Source: Acytostelium subglobosum LB1
Taxonomy: Eukaryota; Evosea; Eumycetozoa; Acytosteliales; Acytosteliaceae
Direction of reading: 5' to 3'
Assembly (NCBI RefSeq): GCF_000787575.1
Contig: NW_012236509.1
Coordinates: 471,076 to 535,075, forward strand
Length of the DNA: 64,000 nt
Shown: positions 57,314-64,000 of the stretch, in pieces
Layout of the letters: each line of letters begins with the position of its first letter
Position numbering within the stretch: the first letter of the stretch is position 1
Position numbers and translations under genes: made by a program
The notes under the pieces: generated by a model
What the model saw: the letters and a program-made list of their open reading frames with translations, nothing else
Told to the model about the DNA's origin: nothing
Database searches by the model: none

Positions 57314-60267
57314 ATGACAAAGTTTACTGCTGCTTATATGTATGTGATGATTGAATGAATGAATGAATGTTGACAGATGGCACAGGAACAGGAATTGAAT
57401 GACTGACTGACCGTTTGATTGAATGAATGAATATGATAACAACAGGAGCATGATGATTAAGTTGGCCAACTCAAGATTGGTATTGCATAAGAATAAGAAC
57501 CTTGAGATGGCCAATGCACACAAGAGAGAGGTTGCTGAATTACTGTCGTTGGGCAAGGAGGACCAGGCACGTGTAAAGGTCGTCACCGTAATCAATGAAG
57601 ACTATCAAACAGAGGTACTTGGTATACTACTAATCTACTGTGAGACATTGGGCAACAGAGTCAAAGGTCTGGAAGGTGTAAAGTATGTCTATCATCCATC
57701 CATCCATCCATCCATCCATCAATCTGATGATCTCTAACACAATCATCATTGTCATGAATAGAATATGCCCACCAGACATCAAGGAGGCTGTGTGTAGTAT
57801 CATATTCGCTGCGCCATATCTCGACAAGCAGGTCGAGTTGTACAAGATAAGGAAGAGATTGATCGAGAAGTTTGGAAAGAAGTTCCCAGAGGAGTGCATT
57901 GACTGTTGTTGTATAAATCCTAAAGTGAGTCTCATGGATATGTCCACAACCAGGCATGTGACCAACTAACTCGTCAACTTATAGATCCTCCACAGACTGT
58001 CGAACAAGCCACCAGAGGACTCATTGATCAACTATTACCTCGCCAACATTGCCAAGAAGCATAACGTTCAATGGGAGACACCCGTAAGTATCCTGGTGAT
58101 GCCAATCAATCGATCAATCAATCGAATGATACTGACACGATCATATGATCAGATGTTACCACCCTTGGTAGACCTACAACAGAGTATTCCAGAGTTTACA
58201 ATGTCGGCTTTGGCTGAGCAGCTGCCATCACCACCTCCTGTGCAGGAAGCTAGCACAGCTATATTGGACTTCCCATCGGTGCCATCGACCGATGTGAAAC
58301 TGGACTTCCCTGTCGTGCCCCAGTTCCCAACGATTGTTGAGAAGCAAGTGTGCGATGCCAGCCGCGTCGAATGCTTTGGACCGGGCCTCACGGGCGGCTT
58401 TGTTGGCGTCGAATCACTGTTCACCATTCAGGGCTATGACACCAAGGGCCAGAAGATGACCAGTGGCGGCGACACTTTCAACGTGCTCATCCAGGGTCAG
58501 TTTGGCGATCAGATCTACGGCAAGGTCAAGGACAATGGCAATGGATCGTACACTGGATCGTTCACACCACCAAAGGCGGGCGGCTACGCCATCGCCGTGT
58601 ACCTGGTCAACCAGCAGGTGGCAAAGAGTCCATTCTACCCCACCGTCGTGGACAATGAGCCTGTGACCGACCCCAACCAGGTTCAATGCTACGGAGACGG
58701 CCTCACAAGTGGTCGTCCAAAGATCCAATCGACCTTTACCATTCAGGCACGCGACTCCAAAGGCAACAACCGCAACAAGGGTGGCGATAAGTTCTACGCA
58801 TTCATCCAGGGTCCACCTGGCATCCAGATCCACGGCAATGTCGTGGACAACAACAACGGCACATACACCGTCACATACACCCCACCCAATGCAGGCGGCT
58901 ACGCTGTGGCAGTTTATCTCGACAAGGTCCAGTGCAAGAGTGGCCCATGGACATTCTTCATACTTGAAGAGGTCCAGGCTGAGGTACACATCGACAAGGA
59001 GGAGGACGAGCTTGACAAACTGTGGAAGGAGACCAGCAAGCTGTCCTTTGAGCCATCGACCGCCGTTCTCGAAGCCACCATGGATAACATCCCACCAGCA
59101 CCATCAGCCGCCGGCTTCAAGATGCCAAACATTGTGTCCAATGCCGAGTTCCTCCAGTCGATCACTGAGAAGACATTGGTCATTGACAATGGAAGTGGCG
59201 TCGTCAAGGCAGGATTCGCCGGCGAGGATAAGCCAAGATGTGTATTCCCATCGATCATTGGATACCCGCTGTTCAACAGCGTTATGAAGGGCATGGGCAA
59301 GGAGAAGTACATTGGTGACGAAGCACAGGCCAAGAGAGGTGTGCTGTCGATCAAGTACCCGATCGAGCATGGCATCGTCACGAACTGGGCCGACATGGAG
59401 ACACTCTGGGAGTACACCTTTATGAATGAGTTGCGCGTCGACCCATCCAAACACCCGGTGCTGCTCACCGAGGCCCCACTCAACCCTAAGGCCAACCGCG
59501 AGAAGATGCTCGAGATTATGTTTGAGAGCTTCCAAGTGCCCGCGCTCTACATTGCCATCCAGGCCGTGCTCTCGCTGTACGCCAGTGGCAGGACGACTGG
59601 CACCGTGCTGGACTGCGGTGATGGTGTGTGCCACACCGTGCCCATCTACGAAGGCTTCTGCATCAGCCACAACGTCAAGCGTCTGGACATTGGAGGACGC
59701 GACATCACCGAGTACATGATCCGTCTGCTGACTGAGCGTGGCTACGCATTCACCTCGACGGCCGAGCGCGAGATTGTTCGCGACATCAAGGAGAAGACAT
59801 CGTTTGTCGCACTCGACTTTGCCGATTCCATGCAGAAGGACGAAAACTCACTGCTGACACACTATACAATGCCCGACAAACAAGTGCTGTCCATTGGCAA
59901 CGAACGCTTCCGCTGCACGGAAGCACTGTTTGACCCTAGCCTGCTGGGCATGGATGTTAATGGCGTGCAGCACCTGCTGCACAACACCATCATGGGCTGT
60001 GACATTGACATTCGCAAGGACCTCTACTCCAACATTGTGATATCTGGTGGCTCCACCATGTCGCCAGGCTTTGAGCAACGTTTGGAGAAGGAGTTGAAAC
60101 ATCTGTCCACAATGCCCGTTAAGATATCGGCGCCAGCCGAGAGGAACTACAGTGTCTGGTGTGGTGGCTCTGTTCTGGGCGACCTCAAGAGCTTCCCTGG
60201 CCAATGGATAACAAAGCATGAGTATCAAGAGTATGGACGAAGCATTGTACACAAGAAGTGTTATTGA
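57314..60267 (+). CDS. fia: Filactin: IST1 domain, two filamin repeats and a complete actin domain
   Basis: Exons 57314-57339, 57446-57682, 57762-57924, 57985-58083 and 58153-60267, 879 residues. Residues 1-175 form an ESCRT-III-like IST1 domain ([66 protein letters not shown]). A proline-rich link follows. Two filamin Ig repeats lie at about 242-335 and 349-440 ([11 protein letters not shown]...[32 protein letters not shown]...[13 protein letters not shown]). Residues 515-879 are an actin fold: [16 protein letters not shown] phosphate loop, [31 protein letters not shown] and the C-terminal HKKCY. Dictyostelium filactin has this chimeric plan. IST1 regulates ESCRT-III/Vps4 and filamin repeats scaffold actin, so a link between membrane scission and actin is inferred. 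The 26-base first exon is inferred from splice signals. Confidence 0.9.
57690..57721 (+). repeat. (ATCC)n microsatellite in filactin intron 2
   Basis: About seven CATC/ATCC units inside the 79-base second intron. Confidence 0.9.
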
Positions 60268-60872
60268 TTGAATATTGCGATTGAGTTGATCTTGATTGAT
60301 TGATTGATATTCGATCTCGATCTACTTAATATATAATTAAACAATCAACTACCTTCATCATCACAATATTTATAAATATACCCGGGTCATGGATGGTCAG
60401 CGTCGATTCACCGCACACCTCTGATCGATCATGAGGTGAGAGCAGATTGATTGATTTGGGGAGGGTGTTTTGTGTTGCCCATCACACTCACTGGAACACA
60501 CAGATCAATCAATCAATCTCTCAATCAGTTATGACACAATCTATCATTTTACTTTATTAGGAAGTACTATAAGGTCATTCTTTAATGAATGATGCAATCT
60601 TGTGAACTGACACTACTACTCAATCTCCTCAATCCATCTTCAAATGAACTTTATAATAAAGCAAGTGCAACTTAATAATAGGGATCAAGATATGATCGGG
60701 ATCGCCTCGATTGATGGAAGGATAGGTTCTTAAATTTGAAGATGGACCTGGAAATAAATAGTATAAATAACCAATCCTTAAGGATACAAGAAGTCATCGA
60801 ATCAACAAACAATATTAAATAACAAATATCCACTCTTTCTCCTTTAATAATAAATAACTACCAATTCCAAAA
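60268..60872. other. Promoter region of the HssA/B-like gene
   Basis: About 600 bases. TGAT repeats at 60290-60310, TCAA repeats at 60502-60530, and a TATA box at 60762-60769. A TACCCGGGTC-like stretch lies near 60379. No further gene recognised. Confidence 0.5.
60762..60769 (+). promoter_or_regulatory. TATA box of HssA/B-like gene
   Basis: TATAAATA, 104 bases before the ATG at 60873; the leader would be about 75 bases. Confidence 0.5.
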
Positions 60873-61128
60873 ATGACTTTGATTTGTAAGTAATATATAC
60901 CTGGTATATATCAAATATAATATTATATTAATACCATAATATGAAGCTTCAATTACCAAGATGGGTTCAGTCCAACAGCCAAACTCCTCGTCCACAACCA
61001 AGTTTGGAACTTCTACCAGTTACTCTGCCATGCAAGGTGCCAATGAAACGGAGAGTCTGATCAACCTTAACATCTTGGCCAGTATCCTTGGCCTAATTGG
61101 AATTAAGATTTGTGCCAGTGTCCTTTAA
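60873..61128 (+). CDS. HssA/B-like small protein (64 residues)
   Basis: Two exons, 60873-60885 (13 bases, MTLI) and 60947-61128, 64 residues. The opening MTLISSITKMGSVQ followed by a Ser/Thr-rich stretch and an intron right after the first four codons is the hallmark of the dictyostelid HssA/B-like family, which is expressed in large copy number during development. Unlike typical members it lacks the Gly-Gly-Cys-rich centre and instead ends in one hydrophobic helix (NLNILASILGLIGIKICASVL). That could be a membrane segment, so it may instead belong to the related SigN-type small proteins. The acceptor is AAG. Confidence 0.65.
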
Positions 61129-61330
61129 ACCATCCATCTCCATCCATCTACCTCAACTTGTAAATATCATCAACCTTTCGAATACCATTATCTTAATAAA
61201 GATCACCAAATCCATTCTCTCTTTGTAAATATTCGTCAAACTCTACACTTTTCTTCAAGCGGACCATTCCATCATTTGAAGAGATACAGCAAACATGTAA
61301 TAATCAATTGGATTAAACAATATATCTAAC

Positions 61331-61925
61331 ATGCAATATAACTATCATCAATATCAAAGACAACATGCTGCTGTTGTACCTCTGCCACCACAGTTGAACC
61401 AATTGATACAAGATAGAGGTGTTCGAATCACTCATCCCTTCTATCTAAGGGATACCTTATTAGCCTCAGACACGACATACCAACACCAATACCAACATCA
61501 ATATCAACATCAACATCACTATCCACTTTACTACAATCACTACCAACCTTACTACAACTACGATCAGCAACATAATGATATAGAAGCAAACGAAGAACAA
61601 GATGAAGATGTGGATGAGGAGTATAACGAAGATGAGGATCAAGATGAACATCAGCATGGTACTGGAGATGCTGGCCAATATGTACTCTCCGACGAAGTCA
61701 TTGCAATGTTTGCTAGAACAGAGATGAAGAGAAAGGGTATGTAATATGAATGATACATTGATTGAATGAATGAATGAGTGAATGAATGAACTTACCATAC
61801 TTACCTGGCCACACACATTATTAGAGAAACTGCGACAACAACAAGTTATAGAAGAACAAAAGAAGACTGCGAGAGATGTTGTGACCTCTGTGAATCCAGC
61901 TGAACAGATGCCACACATCAGCTGA
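61331..61925 (+). CDS. Uncharacterised Tyr/His/Gln-rich acidic protein
   Basis: Two exons, 61331-61736 and 61825-61925, 168 residues. The N-terminus (PPQLNQLIQDRGVRITHPFYLRDTLL) looks folded. It is followed by a HQYQ repeat block, a Tyr-rich block, and an acidic stretch (DEDVDEEYNEDEDQDE). The best-conserved-looking piece is the C-terminal QYVLSDEVIAMFARTEMKRKGEKLRQQQ helix crossing the intron. I do not recognise the family. The small acidic helix-rich form would suit a nuclear or ribonucleoprotein factor, but that is speculation. The stop is 90 bases from the convergent deaminase gene. Confidence 0.7.
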
Positions 61926-62015
61926 TGTGAATAATGAACGTCAATGTTAATAAGTAAATAGGCGAACGAGCAATGGCCATTTGCCAACTCTGTATTGTAA
62001 TATGTATGTTATGTA

Positions 62016-62804
62016 TTATAATCCACTCTCTACATCCTTGAAGTACCTGACAGTCTTGACCTTGAGTTCATCGGTGGAAGCATCGTCACAGACGATCATG
62101 GCCTTCTTGTGCATTTGGAGTGCCGATGCGGTCCACATGTGGCTGATGCCCTCCTCGACAGTCTTGTACAACGCCATGGCCTTGTTGTGACCGGTGATGA
62201 TCAGCACCACCTCGCGAGCATCCATGATCGTGCCGACTCCGACGGTCAGCGCACGCGTGGGCACTTGATCGATGCGCTCAAAGAAGCGAGAGTTGACGAT
62301 GATCGTATCCTTGGTCAGAGTCTTTAGACGTGTGCGACTGCTCAACGATGAACCTGGCTCGTTGAAAGCGATGTGGCCGTCGACGCCAATGCCACCCAGG
62401 AACAGGTCGATGCCGCCATGGTCGATGATGGACTGCTCGTAGCGAGCGCACTCGGCCACGGGGTCGGGAGCCACGCCGCACAATATGTGGATGTTGTCGC
62501 GAACGATATCGATGTGATTGAACAGGTTCTCGTGCATGAAGTGATGGTAGCTGAATGGATGGCCGGGCTGCAGACCGACGTACTCGTCCATGTTGAAGGT
62601 GACCACATTCTTGAACGACAGTCTGCCCTCCTTGTGCAGGGCGACCAGGCGTTTGTAGACGGGCAGTGGCGATGATCCAGTTGGCAGACCAAGCACAATA
62701 TACTTCTTTTGCTCGGATGGCACGAATGCGTTGATCTTGCTACAGATGTAATTGGCGATGAACTCGCCCACCTGGTCATTGTTATCTTTAATCACTAATC
62801 TCAT
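62016..62804 (-). CDS. gnpda1: Glucosamine-6-phosphate deaminase (NagB/GNPDA)
   Basis: Single exon of 262 residues, close to the usual 260-290. It converts glucosamine-6-phosphate to fructose-6-phosphate and ammonia, the entry of amino sugars into glycolysis. Motifs are complete: substrate phosphate loop LGLPTGSSPLPVYK, catalytic Asp in FNMDEYVGL, SYHHFMHENLFNHI, the active-site GGIGVDGHIAFNEPG (Asp, His, Glu) and SRFF.....VP..ALTVGVGTIMDA with ITGHNKA. Cytosolic, no targeting signal. The C-terminus is short, as in lower-eukaryote forms without the long allosteric tail. Codon use is GC-rich. Confidence 0.95.
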   Translation of the reverse strand: MRLVIKDNNDQVGEFIANYICSKINAFVPSEQKKYIVLGLPTGSSPLPVYKRLVALHKEGRLSFKNVVTFNMDEYVGLQPGHPFSYHHFMHENLFNHIDIVRDNIHILCGVAPDPVAECARYEQSIIDHGGIDLFLGGIGVDGHIAFNEPGSSLSSRTRLKTLTKDTIIVNSRFFERIDQVPTRALTVGVGTIMDAREVVLIITGHNKAMALYKTVEEGISHMWTASALQMHKKAMIVCDDASTDELKVKTVRYFKDVESGL

Positions 62805-63630
62805 CCTTATTTATTTGTTTGATTGTATGTATATGTATGTTTGAATGATTGATTGATTGAATGAATGAAAGGGTGGTGTTTGAATGAGTGATTGGATGAG
62901 TAAGTGGATGGAGTTAGGGCCTATCTAAGCACAAGTGAAGTTAAGTTTGGTGGGGCATGGGTGAATCAAGAGTGTGATGGGTTTGATCATCACCATCGCT
63001 TAAAAGCTTGGATACCACCCCCTCTAATTTGTGATATTTTGGTGATGGTATGAGCTGGGACATCACCCATCAACTTCAAATATTTGCTTAAACAACCTAA
63101 CCTTCTTCATGTTATTGTTATTGTTGTAAAGAATACTTTGCATTTAATATTATTAACAATATGACTCCACTGTCTATAATCCTGGTTCAGGCAGAGCAGG
63201 GAGAACTTCAACCAGTACATGAAGGGAGCGCTAGGCCTTTACGTCGCAAATAACCACTTTCCAGTGTCTTTGGCGATGTTGACTTGTTCACACCAACGCC
63301 AATGGCAAGATACAAGCTGAACCAGATGGTATGTGGAGGAGATATCAGTCAGAGTTGGTGGACAGGTGAAATCAATGCATAAGATGGATATGGACATCTT
63401 CAAAGTTTTGGCATCCGACCCTGAGCGCCACACACTTAAGATAGACACGTGTCTGATTGTCAATGACGGATTGGGCAGTCAGAGGTCCTATAGAGAGATG
63501 TTCCTCTGTTCTTGGTTCTGGGTTGATGAGAACATATTCATCATTTTTGGGGTCTGGAGAACTGGTGAGATGCAGTCTCGATATTAGATTTTTGGGAATG
63601 TGCAATGTTGTCAAGAGGATTTATTGTGAG
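62805..63630. other. Spacer with decayed coding-like fragments
   Basis: 62805-63170 is promoter and leader of the deaminase plus AT-rich spacer. At 63183-63370 the + strand has coding-like pieces in two frames (ENFNQYMKGALGLYV, then VDLFTPTPMARYKLNQM) without a full ORF. The minus strand at 63614-63372 has an 80-codon ORF (SSPDPKNDEYVLINPEP). These look like remnants of one or two genes or of a mobile element. I cannot assign a family. Confidence 0.35.
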
Positions 63631-64000
63631 TCACCAATCAATCCTTTGTCCATCTGATGCCTTCACAATGGTGAAGGCGCGGCAGTTGACTGCTGTGTCA
63701 TACGGATTCATAACCTTATCTTTGAAGGTGAAAGCAAAGTTGATATCGACTTGGTACTCCACCTCCTTCTTTGTCAACCACTCTTTATGTCTGCCAACAA
63801 TCTTCTTCATTGAGTCACTTAGCGTCAGAAGGGGGTTGCCAATGTACACTGTGAACGAGATGGAGCTATCAGCCACAACTTTTGACGAAAAGGACTTGAA
63901 TGGGGACCCGAGTATCACCAGAAGTTGCTCACCACAATCAACAAGTAGGAGATCTCGGAAGCATAAGGTTGGATAGACGAACTCGATTACGAGTTCATTG
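63631..64000 (-). CDS. Unknown protein, partial (C-terminal part; gene continues beyond right edge)
   Basis: The minus-strand frame is open from the window edge to a stop at 63633-63631, about 122 codons. The sequence is beta-rich: NELVIEFVYPTLCFRDLLLVD, LLVILGSPFKSFSSKVVAD, SISFTVYIGNPLL, KKEVEYQVDINFAFTFKDKV and CRAFTIVKASDGQRIDW. The alternating hydrophobic pattern suggests a beta-sandwich. No family recognised. The ORF just downstream (63614-63372) may be a related piece or another exon, but I found no good splice pair. Confidence 0.5.
   Translation of the reverse strand, partial: NELVIEFVYPTLCFRDLLLVDCGEQLLVILGSPFKSFSSKVVADSSISFTVYIGNPLLTLSDSMKKIVGRHKEWLTKKEVEYQVDINFAFTFKDKVMNPYDTAVNCRAFTIVKASDGQRIDW

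Overview
The window is nuclear DNA of a dictyostelid social amoeba. The evidence is many short GT-AG introns of about 60-220 bases, AT-rich spacers built from TGAT/TCAA tetranucleotides, Asn/Gln homopolymers in proteins, and genes typical of the group: SdrD_B/colossin-type proteins, an interaptin-like protein, an IST1-filamin-actin 'filactin' and an HssA/B-like small protein. Coding DNA is GC-richer than in Dictyostelium discoideum, so another dictyostelid genus is more likely, but I cannot name the species. Splice sites below were placed by hand from GT/AG signals and frame continuity.

Layout. 1-2060 (+): 3' part of an SdrD_B-repeat (colossin-like) gene. 2720-7633 (+): DENN-WD40 protein. 7705-9732 (-): glycerophosphocholine acyltransferase (Gpc1/DUF2838). 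10121-11695 (-): B-box protein. 12118-15403 (-): centrosomal TACC protein with five large charged repeats. 16055-16474 (+): eS12. 16854-17573 (-): Lys-rich, probably nucleolar protein. 17814-18969 (-): cyclin-like protein. 19267-20862 (+): unknown. 21406-22953 and 24009-25136 (+): tandem pair of atypical E2F factors, each with two winged-helix domains. 25514-26234 (+): eL31. About 26994-27405 (+): an uncoding stretch with a run of hairpins ending in a GAAA-loop stem and a T run, a candidate structured RNA. 27487-32531 (-): a large colossin-like gene broken by several stops and frameshifts. 33358-42412 (+): UTP20. 42613-43210 (+): TMEM234-like. 43313-47313 (-): interaptin-like CH-domain/coiled-coil/tail-anchored protein. 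47757-49097 (-): F-box/LRR-like. 49365-51581 (+): crinkler-type P-loop NTPase, frameshifted. 51709-54003 (-): WDR91. 54954-56816 (+): IPT/TIG surface protein. 57314-60267 (+): IST1-filamin-actin fusion. 60873-61128 (+): HssA/B-like small protein. 61331-61925 (+): unknown. 62016-62804 (-): glucosamine-6-phosphate deaminase. 63631-64000 (-): partial unknown gene.

No operon-like logic is expected. Several neighbours fit broad themes: endosome/ESCRT and membrane traffic (DENN, WDR91, IST1-filactin), ribosome production (eS12, eL31, UTP20), cell cycle and centrosome (TACC, E2F pair, cyclin-like), and the cell surface or extracellular matrix (SdrD_B and IPT/TIG proteins). The most unusual items are the IST1-filamin-actin fusion, the candidate structured RNA at about 27 kb, the decayed colossin whose Gln codons have become stops beside a 3-repeat segmental duplication, the tandem dual-winged-helix E2Fs, and a perfect 28-bp palindrome at 56920-56947.
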